A stretch of 64,000 bases of DNA, from assembly GCA_002782005.1 (NCBI GenBank), contig PFGT01000061.1, forward strand, positions 1 through 64,000, read 5' to 3'. Position numbers and translations under genes: made by a program. The notes under the pieces were generated by a model. That model saw only the letters and a list, made by a program, of their open reading frames with translations, was not told where the DNA came from and made no database searches. Numbering within the stretch: position 1 is the stretch's first letter; each line of letters begins with the position of its first letter. This DNA is from Hydrogenophilales bacterium CG12_big_fil_rev_8_21_14_0_65_61_21 (GTDB lineage Bacteria; Pseudomonadota; Gammaproteobacteria; Burkholderiales; Thiobacillaceae). Below, piece after piece: positions 1 through 7,590 of the stretch.

Positions 1-476
1 TCCTCGATGCTAATGGCCCGCCCGGTGGCATCGAACTCGACCACGCCATAGCGCTCCGGGTCGCGTACCCGGTAGGCGAATACCCGCGCGCCCGAGGTCA
101 TCACCGACGCCTCCTTCACCCGGTTGCCGAAGTCGTGACCGAAGAACAGGTTGTCGCCCAGCACCAAGGCGCAAGGCTGGTCGGCGATGAACTCGCGGTC
201 GAGCAGAAAGGCCTGGGCGATGCCCGCCGGCTTCGGCTGCTGGACGTATTTCAAGCTCAAGCCCCACTGACGGCCGTCGCCCAGCAAACGCTCGAACAAG
301 GGCGCGTCATGCGGCGTGGTAATGATGAGGATTTCCCGGATACCGGCCAGCATCAGGCTGGACAGCGGGTAATAGATCATCGGCTTGTCGTAGACCGGCA
401 GCAGTTGCTTCGACACGGCAATGGTCAACGGGTAAAGCCGGGTGCCGGAACCGCCGGCCAGGATGATGCCTTTCAT
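1..476 (-). CDS. rmlA: Glucose-1-phosphate thymidylyltransferase RmlA (3' end beyond window)
   Basis: First enzyme of dTDP-L-rhamnose synthesis; it makes dTDP-glucose from dTTP and glucose-1-phosphate in the cytoplasm. The reading frame is open from an ATG at 474-476 down to position 1, so about 158 residues of a roughly 290-residue protein are visible. The N-terminus [18 protein letters not shown] carries the GGSGTRL nucleotide-binding signature, followed by the [18 protein letters not shown] substrate loop, both characteristic of RmlA. It is the last visible gene of a minus-strand rmlC-rmlD-rmlB-(TA)-rmlA series. The 55 nt between its ATG and the toxin stop are the only upstream space, so it probably relies on readthrough from rmlB or on the TA promoter. 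Confidence 0.95.
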   Translation of the reverse strand, partial: MKGIILAGGSGTRLYPLTIAVSKQLLPVYDKPMIYYPLSSLMLAGIREILIITTPHDAPLFERLLGDGRQWGLSLKYVQQPKPAGIAQAFLLDREFIADQPCALVLGDNLFFGHDFGNRVKEASVMTSGARVFAYRVRDPERYGVVEFDATGRAISIE

Positions 477-530
477 GATGATTTCTTCGTCAAGTGGGAG
501 CCACTGCCAAATGGATAATCCAGGTCCACA

Positions 531-869
531 TTAACCCCCCAGCAAGCTGGCCAACCCAGCGCGAACAACGACGACATCGGTTGGCGAAAGCTTACCGAGT
601 TCTCCCCGTACCAGTCGATGATCGAGCGTGAATAGCTTGAAGCGCACCTTGGATGCGGCCGGCAACCCGGCGGCGGCAAGATCGGTGAGCGGGCAGTCGA
701 GCGGCCAGGGTGGGTTTGCCTGCGAGGTAATCATGGCCATGACCGAGTGACCAGCGGGGGTATTGAAAGCTACTGGATCGGAGAGCACTAGCGCGGGGCG
801 ATTTTTGCTGGTGTTGCGGTCGGTAAACGGAAATGGGACGCGCACCACGGCATAGCGCTCAAAGTCCAC
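531..869 (-). CDS. PemK/MazF-family toxin (mRNA interferase type)
   Basis: Likely endoribonuclease toxin of a type II TA pair. The protein (112 residues from the chosen start) begins with the MazF/PemK pattern RYAVVRVPFPFTD followed by KNRPALVLSD, the beta-barrel core of this family. I place the start at the GTG at 867-869, which overlaps the end of the antitoxin frame; a longer frame reaches back to 926 but would extend deep into the antitoxin gene and adds a non-homologous leader. It is cotranscribed with the upstream AbrB-type antitoxin. The pair sits between rmlB and rmlA, interrupting an otherwise standard rhamnose operon. Activity is inferred from the family. Confidence 0.82.
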   Translation of the reverse strand: MDFERYAVVRVPFPFTDRNTSKNRPALVLSDPVAFNTPAGHSVMAMITSQANPPWPLDCPLTDLAAAGLPAASKVRFKLFTLDHRLVRGELGKLSPTDVVVVRAGLASLLGG

Positions 870-1089
870 GGTAAGCCTCCTCGTCGGCGGCGCCGGCCCA
901 TTCGGAGAGCGTACCTTCGATGGCACGCAGATATTCGATATCCAGTGGCTGCACGCGGCGCACCGTCGCCGTGCCGTCGGCGCCGACTTCCCAGGCGATC
1001 AGGTCACCCGGCGTGACGTTCAGAGCAACACGCACATCCTGGGGGATGGTGGTCTGGCCTTTGGCCGTAATCTTGGCAACGGCTAACAT
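859..1089 (-). CDS. AbrB/MazE-type antitoxin
   Basis: A 76-residue protein with a SpoVT/AbrB swapped-hairpin DNA-binding N-terminus (VAKITAKGQTTIPQDVRVAL), the usual fold of MazE/VapB antitoxins. The C-terminus should be the toxin-binding tail. A strong ribosome binding site (GGAGGAG) lies 5-11 nt upstream of the ATG at 1089. Its stop codon (859-861) overlaps the GTG of the PemK-like toxin, the usual coupling in TA pairs. A perfect tandem octamer just upstream (1113-1128) could be its own operator. Confidence 0.85.
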   Translation of the reverse strand: MLAVAKITAKGQTTIPQDVRVALNVTPGDLIAWEVGADGTATVRRVQPLDIEYLRAIEGTLSEWAGAADEEAYRGL

Positions 1090-1112
1090 TATTTCTCCTC
1101 CGGTAATGCAGT

Positions 1113-1128
1113 CCTTACTTCCTTACTT
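1113..1128. repeat. Tandem 8-bp repeat upstream of MazE/PemK-like pair
   Basis: CCTTACTT occurs twice in direct succession in the 41-nt gap between rmlB and the antitoxin start. A direct repeat at this position is a plausible antitoxin binding site, and the gap must also hold any independent promoter for the TA pair. Operator function is inferred from position only. Confidence 0.45.
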
Positions 1129-1130
1129 TA

Positions 1131-2216
1131 CTACGGGTAGCCGGTAGCGTCTATCGATAACCCCAACCGTTCGCCCCTGTAGCTACCGTCGCGCACCCGG
1201 CGCCACCAGGCCGCGTTGTCCAGATACCAGCGCACGGTCTTGCGCATCCCGGTCTCGAAGGTTTCCGCCGGGCTCCAGCCGAGTTCGCGCTCGATCTTGC
1301 TGGCGTCGATGGCGTAACGCCGGTCATGGCCGGGCCGGTCGGCCACAAAGGTAATCAGGTCGCGGTAATGGCCAACGCCGGCCGGCTTGTCCGGGTGCAT
1401 CTCTTCCAGGAGGTCGCACAGTATGTGGACTACTTCCAGATTCTGGCGCTCGTTGTGGCCGCCGATGTTGTAGGTCTCGCCCGGCCGGCCTTCGAGCAGC
1501 ACCTGGACCAGGGCGCGGGCATGGTCCTCGACATAGAGCCAGTCGCGGATCTGGCCGCCCTTGCCATAGACCGGCAGCGGCTTGCCCTCCAGGGCGTTAA
1601 GTATGGTCAACGGGATCAGCTTCTCGGGGAAGTGGTAGGGGCCGTAGTTGTTGGAGCAATTGGTGGTAACCGTCGGCAAGCCGTAGGTGTGATGCCAGGC
1701 GCGCACCAGGTGATCGGACGCGGCCTTGCTGGCGGAATAGGGCGAGTTGGGCTGGTAGCAAGTCGTCTCGGTGAACAGGCCGGTGGCGTCCAGGCTGCCA
1801 TAGACCTCGTCGGTGGAGATATGGTGGAAGCGGAAGCCGGTCTTTTGCCCGTCGCTGAGACGATTCCAGTAATGGCGCGCCGCCTCCAGCAGGGTGTAGG
1901 TGCCGACGATGTTGGTCTGGATGAACTCGGCCGGGCCGTCGATGGAGCGGTCGACGTGGCTCTCGGCGGCCAGGTGCATGATGCCGTCCGGCCGGTGCTG
2001 GGCGAACAGGCGGCCGACCTCGGCGGCGTCGCGGATGTCCACTTTTTCAAAGGTATAACGCGGGTCGCTGGCGACGCTGGCGACCGAATCGAGGTTGCCG
2101 GCATAGGTCAGGCAATCGACGTTGACTACCCGGTGATCGGTGTTGGCGATCAGGTAGCGGATGACGGCGGAACCGATGAAACCGGCGCCGCCGGTGATGA
2201 GCAGGGTCTTGGGCAT
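1131..2216 (-). CDS. rmlB: dTDP-glucose 4,6-dehydratase RmlB
   Basis: Second step of dTDP-rhamnose synthesis: NAD-dependent dehydration of dTDP-glucose to the 4-keto-6-deoxy sugar. The 361-residue protein has the extended short-chain dehydrogenase layout: Rossmann motif GGAGFIGS near residue 8, the catalytic loop [11 protein letters not shown] (TDE), and the YSASK catalytic Tyr-Lys pair. Length is normal for RmlB. Its ATG is only 2 nt after the rmlD stop, so the two are translationally linked. Confidence 0.97.
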   Translation of the reverse strand: MPKTLLITGGAGFIGSAVIRYLIANTDHRVVNVDCLTYAGNLDSVASVASDPRYTFEKVDIRDAAEVGRLFAQHRPDGIMHLAAESHVDRSIDGPAEFIQTNIVGTYTLLEAARHYWNRLSDGQKTGFRFHHISTDEVYGSLDATGLFTETTCYQPNSPYSASKAASDHLVRAWHHTYGLPTVTTNCSNNYGPYHFPEKLIPLTILNALEGKPLPVYGKGGQIRDWLYVEDHARALVQVLLEGRPGETYNIGGHNERQNLEVVHILCDLLEEMHPDKPAGVGHYRDLITFVADRPGHDRRYAIDASKIERELGWSPAETFETGMRKTVRWYLDNAAWWRRVRDGSYRGERLGLSIDATGYP

Positions 2217-2218
2217 GG

Positions 2219-3142
2219 TCAGGGGTTCGGGTAGGTATCGAGGTCTTCCTGCACCTGGGCCAGTGCGTCGCGCCAGTCGGGCAGGCGGATGCCGAAGGTG
2301 GCGGCCAGTTTGCCGTTGTCGAGCACGGAATAGGCCGGGCGTTTGGCGGGCGTCGGGTAGTCGGCCGTGGCAATGGCGGTGACCTGCTGGCAGGCGATGG
2401 TTTCGTGCCGGCGCTGATGTTCGACGATGCGCTCGGCGAAGGCGTGCCAGGTCGCAGCGCCGGCCGAGGTCAGGTGGTAGAGGCCGCAGGCCCGATGCCA
2501 GGCGGCACGGTCGTCGCCCAGTTGCGCCAGAATCAGCGCCGTGGCCTCGGCGATATGGCGCGACCAGGTGGGCGCGCCATGCTGGTCAGCGACCACGGAG
2601 AGCGCCTCGCGCTCGCGCGCCAGCCGGCGCATGGTACGCATGAAGTTGCCGCCGCGCGCGCCATAGACCCAGGCGGTGCGCAGGATCAGCCAGTCGCAGC
2701 CAGCCTTCGCTATCGCCTCTTCGCCGGCCAGCTTGGTGCGGCCGTAGACGCCTTGCGGGTTGGGCGCGGCGTCTTCCTGGTAGGGTGTGGTCGCCGTGCC
2801 GTCGAACACATAGTCGGTGGAATAGTGCAGCAGTTGCGCGCCGACCCGGCCGGCGGCCTCGGCCAGCCATCCCGGCGCGACGGCATTGACGGCGGCGGCG
2901 AGGTCCGGCTCCTGTTCGGCCTTATCGACGGCGGTGTAGGCGGCGGCGTTGACGATCCAGGCGGGCCGGACCTGCTCCACCAGCGGCAGGATGGTCTCCG
3001 GTTGCATCAGGTCGAGACAGTAGGGTTGCGTACGGCGGCCGACGGCGACCACCTCGCCCAGGGTGGCGAGCGTGCGGCGCAACTCCCAGGCGACCTGACC
3101 GTCGCCGCCCAGGATCAGGATGCGACGTGGTTCAGTCGGCAT
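2219..3142 (-). CDS. rmlD: dTDP-4-dehydrorhamnose reductase RmlD
   Basis: Final NADPH-dependent step giving dTDP-L-rhamnose. The 307-residue protein shows [10 protein letters not shown] as the nucleotide-binding glycine motif, the YSTDYVFDG signature and the YGRTK catalytic motif, all typical of RmlD. Its start overlaps the end of rmlC by 11 nt and its stop lies 2 nt before rmlB, so rmlC-rmlD-rmlB form one transcription unit. The rhamnose is probably used for O-antigen or exopolysaccharide. Confidence 0.97.
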   Translation of the reverse strand: MPTEPRRILILGGDGQVAWELRRTLATLGEVVAVGRRTQPYCLDLMQPETILPLVEQVRPAWIVNAAAYTAVDKAEQEPDLAAAVNAVAPGWLAEAAGRVGAQLLHYSTDYVFDGTATTPYQEDAAPNPQGVYGRTKLAGEEAIAKAGCDWLILRTAWVYGARGGNFMRTMRRLAREREALSVVADQHGAPTWSRHIAEATALILAQLGDDRAAWHRACGLYHLTSAGAATWHAFAERIVEHQRRHETIACQQVTAIATADYPTPAKRPAYSVLDNGKLAATFGIRLPDWRDALAQVQEDLDTYPNP

Positions 3143-3689
3143 AGACCGGCAGCCGGTCGCGGGGGAAATCGGCCAGGGTCGGAGCCGCTGCGTCCTTGGC
3201 CGACAGCTCGGGCGCGTCCACCGGCCAGTCTATGCCCAGCGCCGGGTCGTTCCACAATAGGCTGGCCTCGGCCTTGGGGTCGTAGAACTCGGTGCATTTG
3301 TAGGCGAACAGCGCGGTCTCGCTGGTGACGCAAAAGCCGTGCGCGAAGCCGGGCGGGATGTAGAACTGGCGCTTGTTGTCCGAGGACAGGATAGCGCTTG
3401 CGACCTGGCCGAAGGTCGGCGAGCCGAGCCGGACATCCAGCGCCACGTCGAACACCTCGCCTTGCAACACATAGACCAGCTTGCCCTGACCGTTGGGGTT
3501 TTGAAAATGCAGGCCGCGCAGCACGCCCCGGCGCGAAAATGAGAGATTGTCCTGGACGAAACGTTCCGGCAGGCCGAGCGCGGCATAGCGGGCCTGGTTC
3601 CAGGTCTCCATGAAGAAGCCGCGTGAGTCGCCGTATACCTTGGGTTCGATGAGCTTGACCTCGGCGAGGTTCGTTTCCGTGATCTGCAT
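3132..3689 (-). CDS. rmlC: dTDP-4-dehydrorhamnose 3,5-epimerase RmlC
   Basis: Third step of the pathway: 3,5-epimerisation of dTDP-4-keto-6-deoxyglucose. The 185-residue cupin protein contains RGVLRGLHFQNPNGQGKLV, holding the catalytic His of RmlC, and IPPGFAHGFCV near residue 115. It is the promoter-proximal gene of the minus-strand rhamnose operon. The 170 nt separating it from the divergent diguanylate cyclase gene must hold promoters for both directions; I see no convincing -35/-10 pair there for rmlC. Confidence 0.97.
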   Translation of the reverse strand: MQITETNLAEVKLIEPKVYGDSRGFFMETWNQARYAALGLPERFVQDNLSFSRRGVLRGLHFQNPNGQGKLVYVLQGEVFDVALDVRLGSPTFGQVASAILSSDNKRQFYIPPGFAHGFCVTSETALFAYKCTEFYDPKAEASLLWNDPALGIDWPVDAPELSAKDAAAPTLADFPRDRLPVYAD

Positions 3690-3859
3690 TGCGCTGACTA
3701 TCCCTTGATGAGCAGTGCGAATTTTGACCGATTTGGCACGAATACGGAAACGGCCGGCGTCGAATTGGCGCGAATATCGAGATATTTGTATCTTGAATCT
3801 ATACTGAAGGCGTTCAAGCTGTGTCCCTGCTTGTGTTCGACCGGGTCTGGCAAATCTCG

Positions 3860-5782
3860 ATGAAACTGAAGCCTGCCGTCATTTTGTGTCAATTTATCGC
3901 CCTGCTCGCTATTGGGCTGCCGCCTTGGCCGGCGTTGGCGGCGGACAACGGCATCAGCCTGGGCGTGCTGGCCTTTCGGCCGCAGCCGGAGACCCAGGCG
4001 CGTTGGCAGCCGACCGCCGATTACCTGGCGGCAAAGATAGGTTGCCCGGTCAAGCTGATGGCCCTGGACTACCCGCAACTGGAGGCCGCCATCGCTCGCC
4101 GGCAGGTGGATTTTGTCCTCACCAACTCCGGCCATTATGTCCTGATGACCGAGCGCAACGGCCTGTCCTCGCCCCTGGCGACCTTGATCGGCGAGGAAAA
4201 CGGCCAGCCGCTCTCGCAGTTTGGCGGGGTGATCGTCACCCGCGCCGGGCGCACCGACATCGCCTCGCTGGCCGATCTGCGCGGCAAGACCGTGGCCACC
4301 CCAGAAACCGGCTCGCTGGGCGGTTATCAGGCAGAGGCCTATGAACTGACCCAGGCCGGGTTCGCGCTGCCGGGCGACATCAAGCTACAGGTGACCGGTA
4401 TGCCCCATGACCGCGCCCTGGCTGCGGTGCTGGCGGGCCGTGCCGACGTCGCGTTCGTGCGCACCGGGCTGATCGAGAGTCTGCAACGGGAAGGTCGCCT
4501 GACCCCAGGACGGTTCAAGATAGTGAATCGCCAGCAGGTCGCCGGTTTTCCATTCCTGCTCTCCACCCACCTGTATCCGGAATGGCCTATCGCCGCCCTG
4601 CCCCAGGTTGATGCGCGACTGGCCCGGCGGGTGGCCGCCGCGCTATACACGATGCCGCCCGATGATCCGGCGCTGCGGCTCGGCCACTACCGTGGCTGGG
4701 CCATACCGCCCGACTATCAGCCGGTTCGGACCGTACTCCAGGCGCTGCGCCTGCCGCCTTATGACCATGCGCCCGCCTTCACCTGGCGCGACATCGTCGA
4801 GAAAAACCGGTCCACGGTCGCCGTCGCCGGCGTCGGGGTCGTCCTGGTGGTGTTGTTGACCATTTTTCTGGAACTTGGCAATCGCCAACTACGCCAAGAA
4901 ACCAAAACCCGCCAACTGTTGCTCGCCGCCTTGGGCGAGGGGATTTACGGTGTCGGCCGCGCTGGCCGCTGCACCTTCGTCAATCCGGCCGCCCTGACCA
5001 TGCTGGGTTTCAGCGAAGCGGAGGTTCTGGATCAGGACCAGCACGCCTTGTTCCACCATCACCGGCCGGATGGTCAGGCCTACCCCAGCGCCGATTGTCC
5101 CATCCGTCTCACCTTGCTGGATGGCCAAACCCGACATCGGGAGGAATGGTTCTACAAAAAAGACGGCACCGGATTTCCCATAGAAATGACCGTGGCCGCC
5201 ATCGAAAAAGACGCTGTCCACAACGGCGCCGTTGTGGTCTTCCACGACATCAGCGAACGCAAGCGGTTGGAGGGGGAGCTTCAGGCCCTGGCCACCACCG
5301 ACTCGCTGACCGGACTGGCCAACCGGCGCTGTTTTCTCGGCCAACTGAAACAGGAATGGGAGCGGTTGCAACGCTTCGGGGAACCGGGCGCGGCGCTGCT
5401 GATGTTGGATATCGACCACTTCAAACGGGTCAACGACGATCACGGCCACGCTGCCGGCGACGCGGAGCTGCGCCGCTTCGCCGAGTTGGTGTTGGCCAGC
5501 CTGCGCAAGACCGACCAGGCCGGACGGCTGGGCGGCGAGGAATTCGCCATCCTGTTGCCGGGCGCCGATGGCCAGGGCGCGCTGGAGTTCGCAGAGCGGC
5601 TCCGGGCGCGGATCGCCGCCGAGGAGGTTGTGTATGACGACCGGAAACTACGGATCACGGTCAGCATCGGCGTGACCCAACTCGCCCAGGCCGATGCCTT
5701 GGCCGAGATCGCCTTGCGGCGTGCTGATGAAGCGCTCTATCAGGCCAAGGCGAATGGCCGCAATCGGGTGGAGTCGGCGTAA
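3860..5782 (+). CDS. Diguanylate cyclase with periplasmic PhnD-like sensor domain
   Basis: Membrane c-di-GMP synthase of 640 residues. Order: signal peptide (about 1-27, ending PALA), a PhnD/phosphonate-binding-like periplasmic domain (about 30-300; LRGKTVATPETGSLGGYQ is typical), one membrane helix (about 315-340), a PAS domain (LLAALGEGIYGVGRAGRC onward) and a C-terminal GGDEF domain. The active site is GGEEF at 558-562, with a matching RxxD inhibitory site (RKTD, 549-552), so it should be active and product-inhibited. I chose the ATG at 3860 because it starts the signal peptide; an in-frame GTG at 3821 would put 13 residues in front. The ligand is unknown. It stands alone, divergent from rmlC. 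Confidence 0.9.
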   Translation: MKLKPAVILCQFIALLAIGLPPWPALAADNGISLGVLAFRPQPETQARWQPTADYLAAKIGCPVKLMALDYPQLEAAIARRQVDFVLTNSGHYVLMTERNGLSSPLATLIGEENGQPLSQFGGVIVTRAGRTDIASLADLRGKTVATPETGSLGGYQAEAYELTQAGFALPGDIKLQVTGMPHDRALAAVLAGRADVAFVRTGLIESLQREGRLTPGRFKIVNRQQVAGFPFLLSTHLYPEWPIAALPQVDARLARRVAAALYTMPPDDPALRLGHYRGWAIPPDYQPVRTVLQALRLPPYDHAPAFTWRDIVEKNRSTVAVAGVGVVLVVLLTIFLELGNRQLRQETKTRQLLLAALGEGIYGVGRAGRCTFVNPAALTMLGFSEAEVLDQDQHALFHHHRPDGQAYPSADCPIRLTLLDGQTRHREEWFYKKDGTGFPIEMTVAAIEKDAVHNGAVVVFHDISERKRLEGELQALATTDSLTGLANRRCFLGQLKQEWERLQRFGEPGAALLMLDIDHFKRVNDDHGHAAGDAELRRFAELVLASLRKTDQAGRLGGEEFAILLPGADGQGALEFAERLRARIAAEEVVYDDRKLRITVSIGVTQLAQADALAEIALRRADEALYQAKANGRNRVESA

Positions 5783-5804
5783 GCCCGCCCCCGACGATAG
5801 CGGG

Positions 5805-7586
5805 TCAGACCCCGTCGACGTTACGTTGCAACCACAACTCCAGCAACGCCAAGTGCCACAGCTTGCTGCCCTGGATGCGGGTGTGATGACGCTCCGGCTC
5901 GGCCAATAATTTGGCGACATAGTCGCGCCGGAACAGGCCGCGCTCGCGGCAGGCGCGCGAATCCAGGATGGCGCGCATGAATTCGAGGAAATCGCCGCGC
6001 ACATATTTCAGCGCCGGCATTGGGAAATAGCCCTTCTTGCGGTCGATCACCGCATCCGGCAGCCGGCCGCGAGCGATCAGCTTGAGGATATGCTTGCCGC
6101 CCGAGGCCAGCTTCAGCTCCGGCGGCATCCGCGCCGCCAGCTCGACCACCTGGCGATCGAGGAACGGCACCCGCGCCTCCAGGCCCCAGGCCATGGTCAT
6201 ATTGTCCACCCGCTTGACCGGGTCGTCGGTAATCAACAGGGTTGCGTCCAGGCGCAGCACCTGGTCGATGAACTCGTCGGCCAGCGGTTCGGCCAGGCGT
6301 GCGGCGACCGTCGCGGCGGTGTGGTCGGGACCGTGATAGACGGGCATCACGGTGGTCAGATATTCGGCGTGGTCGCGGTCGAAATAGTGCCGGCGGAAGC
6401 GCTCGACCGCCGCGCCCTCGGTCTCGGCACGCATCTGCGGGTACCAGAAATAACCGCCGAACACCTCGTCCGCGCCCTGGCCGCTCTGCACCACCTTGAC
6501 CGTTTTCGAGACCTGTTCGGCGAGCAGGTAAAAGGCCACCGCGTCCTGGCCGACCATCGGCTCGGCCATATTATCGACGGCCTCCGGCAAGCGCCTCAGC
6601 ACCTCGCCGTTGGCGATGCGGTACTGGTGGTGGCGGGTGCCGAAATGGGCCGCCACCGCATCGGAATACTCGAATTCGTTGCCGGCCTCTTCCGGCTGGT
6701 CCTCAAAGCCGACCGAGAAGGTCATCAGGTCGCGCGCGCCCTGCTCCGCCAGCAAGGCCACCAGCAGGCTGGAATCGAGGCCGCCGGAGAGCAGCACGCC
6801 GACCTTGACGTCGGCCACCGCCAGGCGTTTTTGCACCGCCACCGACAGGGCATCGTGGATCGCGGCCTGCCATTCCGCCTCGGTCATGGCGCGCTCCGGG
6901 CGTTGCGCCGCCAGGCGCCAGTAGCGCCGCTCGGTCATTTGGCCGGCGCGGTCAAAGCTCAGGGTCGTGGCCGGCGCCACCTTGCGTACCCCGGCCAGCA
7001 GGGTATAGGGCGCCGGCACCACGGCATGAAGGGTGAAATGATGATGCAGGGCCACCGGGTCGATGGCAGTATCCACGCCGCCCGCCGCCAGCAGGGCCTG
7101 GGTCGTGGAGGCGAAGCGCAAATAGGCGCCGGTCAGGTTGTAGTAAAGCGGCTTGATGCCGAGCCGATCGCGGGCCAGAAACAGGCGGCCGCGAGACCGG
7201 TCCCAGAGGGCGAAGGCGAAGGCGCCATCCAGATGCTCGACACAGTCCTCGCCCCATTCGGCCCAGGCGCGCAGGAGCACCTCGGTGTCGCCGTCGGACT
7301 TGAACCGATGGCCCTTGCCGATCAGCTCGGCGCGCAGGCCGGGGTAGTTATAGATGGTGCCGTTGAATATCAGCGCCAGGCCCGCCGCCTCATCGACCAT
7401 CGGCTGGGCTGAAGCGAGGCTGAGGTCGATGATGGCCAGCCGGCGATGGCCGAAGGCGACCGGCCCGTCGAACCATGTGCCTTCGGCGTCCGGCCCGCGC
7501 CGGGCCAGGGTCGCGGTCATTTTCTGGATGACGGCGGGGTCCGGCCGCTGGTCGTCGAGGCGTAATTCGCCGGCTATACCGCACAT
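5805..7586 (-). CDS. Asparagine synthase-type amidotransferase (N-acetylglutaminylglutamine amidotransferase-like)
   Basis: Glutamine-dependent amidotransferase of 593 residues. Met1 is followed by Cys2 (MCGIAGELR), the class II glutaminase nucleophile, and the synthetase half has the ATP pyrophosphatase loop VLLSGGLDSSLL. Length and signature stretches such as PVALHHHFTLHAVVPAPYT resemble the enzyme that completes the osmolyte dipeptide N-acetylglutaminylglutamine amide more than AsnB, although exopolysaccharide-linked AsnB homologues are an alternative. The usual partner (an acetyltransferase/ATP-grasp protein) is not in this window. The ATG lies 4 nt after the stop of the GGDEF/EAL gene, so it is the last gene of a four-gene operon. 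Confidence 0.8.
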   Translation of the reverse strand: MCGIAGELRLDDQRPDPAVIQKMTATLARRGPDAEGTWFDGPVAFGHRRLAIIDLSLASAQPMVDEAAGLALIFNGTIYNYPGLRAELIGKGHRFKSDGDTEVLLRAWAEWGEDCVEHLDGAFAFALWDRSRGRLFLARDRLGIKPLYYNLTGAYLRFASTTQALLAAGGVDTAIDPVALHHHFTLHAVVPAPYTLLAGVRKVAPATTLSFDRAGQMTERRYWRLAAQRPERAMTEAEWQAAIHDALSVAVQKRLAVADVKVGVLLSGGLDSSLLVALLAEQGARDLMTFSVGFEDQPEEAGNEFEYSDAVAAHFGTRHHQYRIANGEVLRRLPEAVDNMAEPMVGQDAVAFYLLAEQVSKTVKVVQSGQGADEVFGGYFWYPQMRAETEGAAVERFRRHYFDRDHAEYLTTVMPVYHGPDHTAATVAARLAEPLADEFIDQVLRLDATLLITDDPVKRVDNMTMAWGLEARVPFLDRQVVELAARMPPELKLASGGKHILKLIARGRLPDAVIDRKKGYFPMPALKYVRGDFLEFMRAILDSRACRERGLFRRDYVAKLLAEPERHHTRIQGSKLWHLALLELWLQRNVDGV

Positions 7587-7590
7587 GGCT

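Noticed and set aside
1326-2234. Long plus-strand open frame opposite rmlB (302 codons)
   Set aside because: Antisense shadow of a high-GC gene; no family resemblance, while rmlB on the other strand is certain.
5789-5830. GGGTCAGACCCC palindrome at the end of the amidotransferase gene, like a RAYT repeat
   Set aside because: It is within or next to coding sequence, lacks the GGTCT/GGTTC part of the core and could be chance; the following ACGTT-ACGTT duplication is too short to count.
6090-7412. 440-codon open frame opposite the amidotransferase gene
   Set aside because: Composition (many His, Gln, Gly, Arg) is typical of an antisense frame in GC-rich DNA.
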